Assembly: GCA_023653785.1 (NCBI GenBank)
Contig: JAMKCH010022367.1
Location: 1 to 64,000, forward strand
Length of the DNA: 64,000 nt
Source of the DNA: Ophioderma brevispina
Lineage: Eukaryota; Echinodermata; Ophiuroidea; Amphilepidida; Ophiodermatidae
Reading direction: 5' to 3'
Shown here: in pieces, positions 27,001 to 32,383 of the stretch
How the letters are laid out: each line of letters starts with the position of its first letter
Position numbering within the stretch: position 1 is the stretch's first letter
The notes under the pieces: model-generated
Seen by the model: the letters and a program-made list of their open reading frames with translations, nothing else
Told to the model about the DNA's origin: nothing
The model's database searches: none
Made by a program: the position numbers and the translations under genes

Positions 27001-30000
27001 ATCAGATCTACAAGAACGTTTATATCCGTATATAAGATTGCTTCTTTAAACAATAGAGTTTGGCATGATTTTCATTGTATGAATATGCACTAACAAACCA
27101 TCGCACCGGGGGGGGGGGGGGTTCTCAACACAAATGACCATACAGGGACGTGCCACAGACATCGGTCCCATTTTCAGCCTTCTGGTATATATCAATGACC
27201 CTTTTTTTCTTGCCAAATTTGGTATAGCAATGGGTCGTTTTTTTCAAAATTTTCTGAAATTTGTTGGAAAATTAGTCACATTTTCTCAATCGGAAATCAA
27301 AATTTTCTAAAAATTGTTGGAAAATTAGTCAAATTTCCTCAATCTTAAGCCACAATTGTCCAAATTTGCTTAAAATGGCAAATTTGGGTTAAATTTAGCC
27401 CAAAATTTGCATTTCTGGTATAGCTATGGGTCCCTTTTTTGGCAAAAAAAATGGTATAGCTATGGGTCCTACTTCCAGAGTCGCGGAGGCACGTCCATAC
27501 CCAATTTTTTTTTTTTTTTTTTTTTTTTTTTATTTCACAGGTTGTATTCATTGCTATTGCTGGCGACGGCTCTGGTGTAATTGGACTAGATAATCCAACT
27601 ATAAGTCTTGGTTCATGCGAAAAAGGTGAGGACAATTATGAATTATTACAAAGAAGTGGAGTTTCTTTTAAACAAATGCACATAATCACTGTATGATTCG
27701 ACCCAACCTCAACTTGGATGAAATTTCTTGGTAGAATGGTTTGAGTTCAGATTGATTCCTGTTGTGGACTTGTGTCAAAATTGTTAAGGCTTGATGCTTC
27801 CCGAGAAATTGAGTCAAACCTTACCATGAAAGAAGAGAAAACCGAGATTTGGAAAGCCTATACAGTACCATGTATACGGATGCAGCCTTCGGTGATTTGG
27901 TCACTCTCTCAGTCGACCCCGATCACATTTTTGAGACAGCTCGCCACGAGTCATGTAATTCATCATGATCATGTTTCTTCTTTCCTTTTTAGTAGCGGTG
28001 CCAATCTAGGATTCCAGAAAACCAGGTCCGATAAAGCCTCTTTTTTAAGTTTTGACACAGTGTACAGTATTTTAGCCTTTTGTCTGATTTCCGTAAAGCA
28101 AATCTCCACAGATATCATTGTTTGAGATCGTGTCTTTCCCACTTATGTTGAGGGCAGTTCTTAGAATTTTAGTACTTGAATTCCTTGATATTTTCTAGTA
28201 TATTTCATCAGCGGTCGTAATCGCTATATTTTGATGCTGATAAAATACCATGCATCTTATTTTCTGGAATTCACGTGGAGCTCAATTTGAGTGAAGTCAT
28301 TCAACATTTTTACTGGGATTGCTCCAGATTGAGCTAAGGTAATATAATTGTCTTCAAAGTCCTTATCTGTTACCTTCTTTGGCGCCATTGCCATAACATT
28401 AGGGAACGTTATAGAATGGCTATCGATCGCCATTATAGCGACCAAATAGCTACTCCGAAAATGACTGTGGAATGCAAAGAACTGCCTGTAAGTCACAACT
28501 TAGGAGAATGGTATCTTATGTTTTTGCTGAAGATTCCATTGTGGTCTATGCTGGTATGTGCCTTTAATACCTCTCAATGTTCTACCTGTTTTAGCTACCT
28601 GCTGTGCTTCATTTAATGTCTTCATTTTGTTACCAACATCGTGTCACTGTTTTTCCATTGCGTATTGCATATTTTAGAAACATGGCCGGGTCATTTACAC
28701 TGCCTTTACTTTACTTCTTGGTTGACTTCCTTTACTTACTCGAGAATGTTAGCTAATGTTTTAAATATTACATAGTTCTCCGATATTGAACAACTGTCTT
28801 AAACACTTTCAATTACTAATTAACATTATTGTGGCATACATCGAGATAGATAATGCATCGGATAGATAATACGTATATTACTTATATTAATCGTCAAGTA
28901 TTTACTTCATGCGTAGTGGCGCCTGGTGTACTACTTTTTTGGTGGGGCTAATCGCACTGGTGCGACGCAAGGGGGAGTGTGTGAGGGGGATGTTATGACG
29001 AATGCTCGAGGCTAGCACTACTTTCGGCCTCGGTCACTGTATATTACACTATCAGCAGAGGTCGCGAAGCCTCGGCCTTGCTCCTCGGCCTTCGGCCTCG
29101 CCTGCCTATAGTAGGGCCACATAGGGCGGCTAGCCTGAGGCATATGATGCATGAAGTTCTCTTCACTACAGTAAAATGCTCATCTGAATTAGCCCTCTCA
29201 TGACAATCTCTGCCACAACTAAATGCCAAGTGATACATGCACATCGTGATAGGGATAAGGCAGGTATATGAAGGACAGTATAAGGGATTGCCTTTGGTAG
29301 AAGCATCACATACAAACTATAGGGGAAAGTTTCATTTAGCCCTTCTACTGTAAGCCATACATGACTCCTGAAACACAAAACTCTCTCACACTTGCTAACT
29401 GTAGGCACTTTGGGTCACCAGAAATGTTAAGTTAATGTTAACTTAATGTTAATGACATATACATGAAAAATTATTTAAACTTATTGGGATCTTTTACGAT
29501 TGCATTTTCTCATGATTACTGACCAAAACAAATGCTTAGGGAATACTCAGAGGGTGTTTTGAATCAATCCCACAATGCATTGCATTGTGCTTATAAAGTA
29601 CTGTACAAAACCTATGTCAGTACTTAGGGATAAAAAGTGTTGCAAAAGTTTAAGAACCACAAGACATTTCATGATCATATGTTAAAAATTTCCTAAGTAC
29701 TAATGCTTTGTGGGCAAAAATGAGCATAGAAGTCAGGATTTTTATGTGTTAATAGGATTTTTGTGGGATCACATGACCCTGTTGAGGTAAAATTCCCAAA
29801 ACTGGTGCTTTGTGGGATTGACTCAATACACCCTCTGGGGAATACTGGTGGGCTTAGCTCCTACAGCCCTTATTCACCAACCGCCACTGCTAAATAAATC
29901 ATGCGTGCCCTTTATTTTGGCAGAACACCGTTCACAAGAAATGACACATTCAGATATGTTACATTAAATCATTTGGTGTACTTTTCACGAAATAAATGTG

Positions 30001-30355
30001 CTTAATCACTAATCGCATCATTACAAATTGTTTTTTTTTCTTTGCAGTTCAAACCAGCATTTATGCACGTGAAGAAAAGAAAAGAAGCTCAGCAGTGGCA
30101 GTATTCTTTGCTATTTTATCAGCCATTTTAATAATAGTTCTTCTAGCGATTGCTTCACTATATTTATACCGCAGATACAGGGACAGGTTCCCAGCCTTAC
30201 CTGTAAGATATGAAGTACATGATGAGAATGTCAACACCATTGACAAAAAGACAGCTGCGAAAGATTTGGCAATCGAGAACCCACTTTATGCATCAGAACC
30301 GGCAGTTGTACCAAATATAATAATAAACACTTCAGATACGAATGGAGTTTCGTAG
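1..30355 (+). CDS. Gene 1: multi-MAM-domain type I membrane receptor, 3' part (exons listed separately)
   Basis: This gene-level entry covers nine exons. Parts of at least four MAM domains (extracellular adhesion/receptor modules) are followed by one transmembrane helix and a short cytoplasmic tail. Borders follow the usual GT/AG rule. Introns at domain borders are phase 1, and the intron before the conserved 'VFE' strand is phase 0, a pattern repeated in each domain. Domain A comes from exons 1-40 and 4832-4922. Domain B is seen only as 13519-13615. Domain C comes from 13942-14145, 18854-19115 and the first part of 25312-25534. Domain D comes from the rest of that exon, 26017-26294 and 27541-27625. 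The tail is 30048-30355. The signal peptide and N-terminal domains lie upstream of the window. I did not find the two exons expected for the first part of domain B between 4923 and 13518. Domains B and C have frame breaks and a stop, so either the gene is decaying, the middle domains are skipped, or the assembly has base errors. The exact orthologue is unknown; MAMDC4-like and MALRD1-like proteins share this layout. Confidence 0.8.
132..331. mobile_element. Foldback MITE, copy 1
   Basis: The 200-bp sequence starts TATAGACCGTATTCAATA and ends with its exact reverse complement. The arms stay complementary inward through the GTTGGTGGACAAGAT stretch, so nearly the whole element can fold. A second copy lies at 454-849. 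No coding capacity is seen, and the target duplication is unclear. It lies in the intron after 1-40. Confidence 0.8.
454..849. mobile_element. Foldback MITE, copy 2, split by a hAT-type MITE
   Basis: The left tip is 454-467, the body resumes at 663 and the right tip ends at 849. Sequence and structure match copy 1 (132-331). The break at 467/663 is explained by the element at 468-654 and its target duplication. Confidence 0.8.
468..654. mobile_element. hAT-type MITE with 8-bp target duplication
   Basis: The 187-bp element has perfect terminal inverted repeats CAGGGGTTCTCAAT / ATTGAGAACCCCTG. It is flanked on both sides by CCGTATTC (460-467 and 655-662). An 8-bp duplication and CAGGG tips are hallmarks of the hAT superfamily. 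It inserted into foldback copy 2 and is therefore younger. Confidence 0.9.
1143..1190 (-). repeat. tRNA-like B-box, probable SINE remnant
   Basis: The minus strand holds GCAGGTTCGAGTCCTCGTG followed by AAACC, which contains a perfect Pol III B-box (GGTTCGANTCC). No convincing A-box or cloverleaf is seen, so this is not called a tRNA gene. Confidence 0.45.
1417..1495 (-). repeat. tRNA-derived SINE head
   Basis: The minus strand reads GTGGCGTGCGTTTGTAAGCG, then a TTGTAATCG anticodon-like loop, then AAAGGTCGTGGGATCAATTC and CCA. The order resembles a decayed tRNA-Thr-like gene with A-box and B-box regions, as in many SINEs. Mismatches in both boxes argue against an active tRNA. Confidence 0.55.
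1660..1900. repeat. Direct duplication, about 110-bp unit
   Basis: AAACTACTACAATTTG...TTACAAGGTACA (about 1663-1731) is repeated at about 1793-1890 with mismatches and an insertion. No gene is evident. Confidence 0.6.
1901..2528. other. Intronic stretch without recognised features
   Basis: Short open frames here show no domain or splice context. I see no supported feature. Confidence 0.5.
2529..2858. mobile_element. Two MITE units in inverted order ('CCGGTGT' family)
   Basis: The first unit (2529 to about 2683) is the reverse complement of the second (2685-2858). Shared blocks include TAGTCCGGCGGGAGCCA, GGCTCCATAGACGATAACGG and AATAAAGCGTGAA. Tips are CCGGTGTAGAA / TTCTACACC. The outer end of the first unit seems truncated where the two meet. 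Related copies lie at 5480-5672 and 30506-30838. Confidence 0.75.
2859..3944. other. Intronic stretch without recognised features
   Basis: Two overlapping open frames on opposite strands near 3463-3721 have no recognisable domain and no splice context. Nothing else is supported. Confidence 0.5.
3945..4430 (+). mobile_element. LINE reverse-transcriptase remnant (CR1/L2-like)
   Basis: Frame fragments include VFYLTVLNRRLLHL, KNFRPVSNLHMVGK (family K-N-Y-R-P-V-S-N-L) at about 4110-4150, and LLLLAMSEAFDTVDH (family LLDLSAAFDTVDH, the first catalytic motif) at about 4265-4306. Several frameshifts and stops separate them, and the first catalytic Asp is replaced (AMSEAFD for LDLSAAFD). It is a dead non-LTR retrotransposon fragment in an intron of gene 1. 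Confidence 0.75.
4832..4922 (+). CDS. Gene 1 exon, C-terminal part of MAM domain A
   Basis: The exon follows a TGTACAG acceptor and ends at a GTAAGT donor. It encodes a peptide starting IVFEGTNG, holding the MAM signature AIDDVTF and ending SSSCPP. In MAM domains this region is the last strand pair, with the IAIDD(I/V) motif and the final cysteine. It enters in phase 0 and leaves in phase 1, as do the matching exons at 25312 and 27541. There is no frame damage. Confidence 0.85.
4923..5479. other. Intronic stretch, simple sequence only
   Basis: Contains a short A-run near 4999 and a stretch with repeated 'AAGGTCA' words (about 5253-5335). No gene is supported. Confidence 0.5.
5480..5672. mobile_element. 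Single MITE unit of the 'CCGGTGT' family, diverged
   Basis: The unit starts near CCGGTGTAAAAGGAGAT and ends GCCACACCGG. The inner block GACAACGGAATAAAGCGTGA matches 2685-2858 and 30506-30838. It is more diverged than those copies. Confidence 0.65.
6105..6360. repeat. Interspersed repeat with 'GTGGCGTA' start, copy 1
   Basis: From GCAGTGGCGTATTTAAT to the G-run and CCATCCACCCTCTCATC, the order of blocks (GACATTGGGGG, AAGCGCGCGAAAA, TTTTGGTCAAAAAC, then a poly-G) matches 18253-18640. Likely a nonautonomous element. Confidence 0.55.
6382..6450. repeat. AT-rich microsatellite
   Basis: (TA)n tract with interruptions, followed by TCTA repeats. Confidence 0.9.
6451..10419. other. Long intronic stretch, no gene recognised
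   Basis: I searched for the two missing exons of MAM domain B (CxF...C.W and Y.Y.E...YHM) and did not find them. Visible features are a (TTA)n tract near 7822, a poly-A-rich stretch near 9515-9540, and short open frames (for example 8085-8276 + and 9429-9746 -) without domains. Confidence 0.5.
10420..10770. repeat. Tandem repeat, about 150-bp unit
   Basis: The words TATATGCTTTACCTTTGGTC, ATATGGGGTGTA and GATCAGTGGTCA recur about every 150 bases, roughly two to three copies. The repeats explain the open frame here; no protein is inferred. Confidence 0.65.
10757..11118. repeat. Direct duplication, about 190-bp unit
   Basis: The block from CATTTTAATTTTATCCACA to CCTGAAATCCACCTG occurs at about 10757-10913 and again at about 10963-11115 with few differences. 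Recent duplication is likely. Confidence 0.8.
11105..11690 (-). mobile_element. LINE reverse-transcriptase fragment (same family as 35785-37375)
   Basis: On the minus strand, about 11690 down to 11105: a decayed TELI...ANR segment, ERGRWRRLKN, then FYYADDLGMS, which keeps the catalytic Y-A-D-D, then LDDLTPYYERKPPKCKS. After a frame change come NPFKTHVCASHLRNREAIRQ and PVYLGVTLEDTL, the usual end of the RT 'thumb'. Several frameshifts make it inactive. Shared words with 36418-36560 (CATACAGGGCA...TATTGCGTGAACATA) tie it to that LINE. Confidence 0.8.
11884..12160 (+). other. Possible Cys-containing exon remnant of unknown kind
   Basis: A T-rich tract and TTTTAACAG precede a frame giving YEIDCGGGRIGWTCPNGNP, later AC plus a short Thr run, then a stop. 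A second frame continues with CQLIHDGHIRTQGYGVATVV then SC. Cysteine spacing and the nearby acceptor look exon-like, but no MAM motif is present and I do not recognise the module. It may be chance. Confidence 0.25.
12161..12832. other. Intronic stretch, nothing supported
   Basis: An open frame at 12473-12679 has hydrophobic runs but no start context, splice sites or homology that I recognise. Confidence 0.5.
12833..12990. repeat. Diverged relative of the 42016-42986 inverted-repeat element
   Basis: Ordered words ACAGGGGTCAAATTTT, AATCATAAGGATTCCAAAA, TTTTGTACTATC and TTTTGGAGTTATAGG match the arm of the later element. Confidence 0.55.
13337..13415. repeat. CA-rich microsatellite
   Basis: Interrupted (CA)n and (CGCA)n tract upstream of the exon at 13519. 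Confidence 0.8.
13519..13615 (+). pseudogene. Gene 1 exon, C-terminal part of MAM domain B, frame-broken
   Basis: After the acceptor TTTTTAG the phase 0 frame reads VVFEAPQGLYSYTV. The conserved GFAIDDITFTQG motif then appears in a different frame from about 13564, so one base seems to be missing between the two parts. The total exon length (97) still returns phase 1 at the GTAAG donor at 13616, and the original frame ends ECVPD plus one base. A second, compensating indel near the end is therefore possible. The first two exons of this domain were not found upstream. Decay and sequence error are both possible. Confidence 0.7.
13942..14145 (+). pseudogene. Gene 1 exon, N-terminal part of MAM domain C, degenerate
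   Basis: The acceptor CTTCCCCCAG joins in phase 1 to the exon ending at 13615. The reading starts APATAGNCDFDENKP, with the CDF motif that opens MAM domains, then CSAWQS and MFEW, which match the family's C-x-W-x-Q and D-F-x-W positions. The conserved PTTDHTF motif (family 'DHT') is present at about 14111-14131 but one frame away, so an indel lies near 14095-14110. The donor at 14146 (GTATAT) is weak. With it the exon leaves in phase 2, which does fit the next exon at 18854. The exact 3' border is uncertain. Confidence 0.55.
14146..16243. other. Intron between 14145 and 18854, first part
   Basis: Holds a (TA)n run at about 14361-14378. Near 15740-15800 the minus strand has GGGGTTCAATCTCC, weakly B-box-like. 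No gene is supported. Confidence 0.5.
16244..16461. mobile_element. hAT-type MITE, G-rich, with 8-bp target duplication
   Basis: Tips CAGTTGCGTAGCCA and (reverse complement of the right end) CAGTGGCGTAGTAGCCA. It is flanked by perfect 8-bp copies GTGAGTAC at 16236-16243 and 16462-16469. The body has several G-runs and no frame. The CAGTGGCGTA tip with 8-bp duplication fits hAT MITEs. Confidence 0.88.
16470..18252. other. Intronic stretch, nothing supported
   Basis: Open frames at 16579-16821, 17123-17317 and 17886-18118 show no domain or splice logic. Confidence 0.5.
18253..18640. repeat. Interspersed repeat with 'GTGGCGTA' start, copy 2
   Basis: Starts GGTGGCGTAAATATTC and ends near CGGGATTTACGCGC, an imperfect inverted tip. 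Inner blocks GCGCGAAGCGCGCGAAAA, GGTTATTTTTTGTCAAAAA and the G- and C-runs match 6105-6360. It explains the open frame at 18487-18846. Confidence 0.6.
18854..19115 (+). pseudogene. Gene 1 exon, middle part of MAM domain C with an in-frame stop
   Basis: One frame gives YYLYIESSLPKRPKMAARI (the family 'G-x-Y-x-Y-I-E-S' strand), then FYCHMKGDGIGNLRLLW (family 'F-x-Y-H-M-x-G'), then WGEQGDDW and NTQFE before a GAG|GTACAC donor. Joining in phase 0 to 25312 restores ...QFE-LVFEAT.... A TAA codon at 18933-18935 interrupts the frame between EGSK and NICVQ, with coding resumed in the same frame. The exon enters in phase 2, unlike the phase 1 of equivalent exons at 26017 and 63600, so a lost base at the start is also possible. 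Apart from the stop, the domain is well conserved. Confidence 0.75.
19718..20632. repeat. 70-bp minisatellite, 13 copies
   Basis: The unit contains CGTAAGATTAGACACACGTG, AGGTTGCGATGGGGCGTATA and TTTCGCCTACGTC, counted 13 times. Each junction holds TCTTACG...CGTAAGA, a 7-bp dyad around CCCCT or CCCCGT. Copies 6, 8 and 12 lack a few bases (GTATATTTCG for GTATAGTCTTTCG). Long open frames on both strands, rich in Arg, result from the repeat and need no protein explanation. It lies in the intron between 19115 and 25312. Confidence 0.95.
20633..23124. other. Intronic stretch, nothing supported
   Basis: A poly-G run lies at about 21070-21086. Near 21941-21960 and 22265-22297 the words CACTATCAGTGATTAG and CTGATTTAGCAAATCACTGATAGTGTCTTTAAC pair as a short inverted repeat. 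No gene is supported. Confidence 0.5.
23125..23345 (-). mobile_element. LINE 3' end fragment
   Basis: Matches 35785-36005 over about 210 bases (TGATCCAGCCAGAG, CAGTGGGCAGAC, ATTGTCTGTGGTGCTG). On the minus strand of the fuller copy this encodes the C-terminal Cys/His segment of a LINE. Here frameshifts break it. Confidence 0.75.
23460..24479. mobile_element. Solo LTR (or similar TG...CA element), copy 1
   Basis: Starts TGTTATGACGTC and ends ATTTAACA. It is flanked by the 4-bp duplication GTGC (23456-23459 and 24480-24483). It is the near full-length reverse complement of 30962-32069, and both match a third diverged copy at 32384-33360. TG...CA ends, a length near 1 kb, a 4-bp duplication and no coding frame fit a solo LTR. 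No internal retrotransposon region is present. Confidence 0.82.
24484..25311. other. Intronic stretch before exon 25312
   Basis: Contains a direct repeat: GATCACGAAATGACC...TTTTAAAAG occurs near 24970 and 25068. No gene is supported. Confidence 0.55.
25312..25534 (+). CDS. Gene 1 exon: end of MAM domain C and start of domain D
   Basis: This exon is open throughout. It starts LVFEATIGNIPNGDIAIDDI, the classic C-terminal MAM motif, then REPCQ. It goes straight on to the start of the next domain: CTFDVAGDWCGYTQRNQNDF followed by KWEW, which fits CxFE...CGW.Q...DDF.W. The acceptor is TTATTTTCAG and the donor G|GTGAGG in phase 1. Domains C and D are therefore fused in one exon without a linker, whereas gene 2 starts this module with its own exon. 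Confidence 0.88.
25535..26016. other. Intron between exons 25534 and 26017
   Basis: Ordinary intron of 482 bases with GTGAGG donor and GGGCAG acceptor; no further feature. Confidence 0.7.
26017..26294 (+). CDS. Gene 1 exon, middle part of MAM domain D
   Basis: The acceptor GGGCAG and phase 1 entry give GDRSYIYVRTSAAVQG, then a CIEFDYFLSQ strand (family CLxFxYHMxG), LTIAVL, and finally W-R-Y...VGEKFQ before a CAG|GTAAGA donor in phase 0. The frame is clean over 92 codons. The usual 'YHM.G' is YFLSQN here, a divergent loop. It joins 27541 to give KFQ-VVFIA. Confidence 0.87.
26295..27100. other. Intron of gene 1, first part
   Basis: No feature beyond short A-rich tracts near 26540-26580. Open frames on both strands around 26715-27035 lack domains. 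Confidence 0.55.
27101..27531. repeat. Interspersed repeat ending in a T-tract
   Basis: After a G-run at about 27108-27121, CAGGGACGTGCC near the left and GGCACGTCC near the right form short inverted ends. The words TGGTATAGC(A/T)ATGGGTC and TGTTGGAAAATTAGTCA recur inside. It ends in 27 T (27505-27531), only nine bases before the acceptor of exon 27541. A minus-strand retroelement with a poly-A tail is one reading. Confidence 0.55.
27541..27625 (+). CDS. Gene 1 exon, C-terminal part of MAM domain D
   Basis: It encodes VVFIAIAGDGSGVIGLDNPT then ISLGSCEK, the last strand pair of a MAM domain; GLDN replaces the usual AIDD. The acceptor ATTTCACAG sits just after a run of 27 T, and the donor is G|GTGAGG in phase 1. 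Length and phases match the equivalent exon at 4832. Confidence 0.85.
27626..29538. other. Intron between 27625 and 30048, first part
   Basis: Holds GGCC/TTCGGCCTCG-rich words near 29010-29100 and a palindromic TTAAGTTAATGTTAACTTAA at about 29429-29448. No gene is supported. Confidence 0.5.
29548..29837. mobile_element. MITE with 9-bp target duplication
   Basis: The 290-bp element has ends CAGAGGGTGTTTTGAATCAA and (right end, reverse complement) CAGAGGGTGTATTGAGTCAA. It is flanked by exact GGGAATACT at 29539-29547 and 29838-29846. A 9-bp duplication is typical of Mutator-like elements, although the CAG tip also recalls hAT. It is noncoding and lies 201 bases upstream of the last exon. Confidence 0.88.
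30048..30355 (+). CDS. Gene 1 terminal exon: transmembrane helix and cytoplasmic tail
   Basis: A strong acceptor (a T-rich tract, then CTTTGCAG) and phase 1 entry give VQTSIYAREEKKRSS, then a hydrophobic helix of about 25 residues from AVAVFFAILSA to ASLYLY, then the stop-transfer RRYRDR. The tail has about 60 residues and includes AIENPLYASEP. NPLY fits the NPxY type of sorting signal read by PTB-domain adaptors in LDL-receptor-like proteins, so endocytic traffic is a reasonable inference. The stop TAG is at 30353-30355. The frame is clean. Confidence 0.9.
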
Positions 30356-30505
30356 GTGAATCTTTAATTCCAGAAGTTAGCCTACAAACTATTGGAATAG
30401 TGTGCACTGAACAACGCGTTGAATGTTGATATTATGTATGTGGAGTAAGGGAGTACATTGGTTAGATGAATGAATGGATAAGAGAATTGTGTTAAGAGAT
30501 TGGTA
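30356..30505. other. Probable 3' untranslated region of gene 1
   Basis: Sequence directly after the stop TAG at 30353. No clean AATAAA occurs before the MITE. The first one lies inside the MITE unit (AATAAAGCGTGAA near 30567), so the mRNA end may use an element-borne signal. That is inference. Confidence 0.4.
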
Positions 30506-30838
30506 CCGGTGTGAAAGCAGATATATCCGGCGGGAGCCACAGTCCGGGCTCCATAGACGATAACGGAATAAAGCGTGAATTTAATGTTGCGTAAAGAGTC
30601 AACTGAATCGATTGCCCAATTGTTCACCATTGTTCCCGGACTATGAGTACGCCGGACTATAATTCTACACCGGAGTGAAAGCAACTATAGTCCGGCGGGA
30701 GCCATAGTCCGGGCTCCATAGACGATAACGGAATAAAGCGTGAAAATAATATTGCGTGAAGAGTCAACTGAATTGAGTGCCCTATTCCTTACCGTTGTAG
30801 CCGGACTGTGAGTACGCCGGACTATAATTCTACACCGG
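30506..30838. mobile_element. Two head-to-tail MITE units ('CCGGTGT' family)
   Basis: Units at about 30506-30673 and 30670-30838 share a CCGG junction. Each has CGGGAGCCA(C/T)AGTCCGGGC, GGAATAAAGCGTGAA and TACGCCGGACTATAATTC, with tips CCGGTGT / TCTACACCGG. The same units occur inverted at 2529-2858. Confidence 0.8.
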
Positions 30839-30961
30839 TGTCTTGAGTTAACGAGTCATATAACGGGCATTCAAGAGCCTATCTGAATGTACATGTTTTA
30901 TACTGCACACACCTTTGGTTTCTCTCGGCTCTAAGGTCACTCTTTATGTAACTTAGGACAC

Positions 30962-32069
30962 TGTTATATTGGCCTCTTTTGATCAAAATATTATTTTCTC
31001 AATTTTATTTCAGAAAAGATTTCTCATGGGAAAAGTACTTTTTTATGATAGAGAGAGAGAGAGAGAGAGAGCAGGGGATTTCCCTAGTTTGTTTTTGCAA
31101 GGTGCACCTGTTAGATTGCACAATAGGGGAAGTGGGGAATTCCCCAAGTTGTAAACTTAGTAACTGAGTCAACTTGTTTATGCTTTAAGATCAAAACATT
31201 GCATGATCTGGGGGATTCCCCCATAGAGTTATATATGTGAAGTGATGTAATTCAGATGATGTAATTTATGTGAATTCCAATTGGTCAGCTAGTGCAAGGT
31301 TATGTTTATGCATGATGCTGTGGTAATGTCTATTTTAAGACTTGGGAACTTTATGAAATATTGTGTATATATGAAGAAGAACTTGGCCAGAAGATTCGCC
31401 AGCAGTTGTAATCTGGAGCTATACAGTATGGTTAACTTATAGCTAGTTTTAATCTACAATAATGGTAGATTTGTGTTATACATAGAGCCAGGATTTATAA
31501 TAACTTGGAGACCGCCGGAGCTTGAAAGCTAATTAAACTGTTTGCTGTCGTCTTTTAAGCCAAAAGAGCTTCAGTTTTGGAATCAAAAGGTGATTCCAGT
31601 TTGTGGTCCTAAATGGGGACATTAGCGACAGACTGATGGTGGTAGAATACCTGGACTGTATTGCAGAATATTAGTGTCGTCGAGGGAAAACCCCGTCGTC
31701 TTGAACTGCTGGACAAGATTACCTTTAGGACTGAGAAGATTCCCTTGGAATATATTACCTGAGGAGTTTTGTATGAACTTGTGCGCTGTCATTTTGGAGT
31801 CTTCACTGTGAGGACATATTATCGTTGAATTGCAACGCTACTTTTAGTTGGAGACATAAATGAACTCTGAGTAAGATTGGAATTGTTAAATTGTGTAATT
31901 TTGAATTGTATAGATATTGTTGTTTGGACATACCAAATTCTTCAACCAAATCAATTAAAGATCATTAAAACTGTTTATTATATAAAATTTAGATCACTTG
32001 TGCACAAGGCTCATTTATTTGTGTTTTAAAGGTATTTCTGACCTTTGACGTCTACGAGACGTCATAACA
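30962..32069. mobile_element. Solo LTR (or similar TG...CA element), copy 2, inverted relative to copy 1
   Basis: Starts TGTTATATTGGCC and ends GACGTCATAACA. It is flanked by the 4-bp duplication ACAC (30958-30961 and 32070-32073). It is the reverse complement of 23460-24479 along its length (for example AAAAGTACTTT, AGGTGCACCTGTTAGATTGC, TTGTGCACAAGGCTCATTTA). It contains a (GA)n run at about 31051-31071. Confidence 0.85.
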
Positions 32070-32383
32070 ACACTCTGTTAGCTTCTGTTGCGGGGGACTC
32101 TGTTTCTTTACCCCGGGTGTCCCCAATATGTTCTGATCGTAGATGTACTTCAATTTCTCAAATTAAGTCTCAACGTAATTCAAAATTAACTTTCAACAAG
32201 CTTTCTGTAATTGGTGTTACCTTCAATATGGTATACATATTCATTAATACCAAATTATTTTATCCAAAGCCTTATAAACTTGGGATTATATTACGCAACG
32301 TCTCTTCATGTACACTCGCACATTGTTCAAATGGATGGGCATGCGGTACTTGAAACAGAGTAACATTTTAGCTCCATAGTGTT

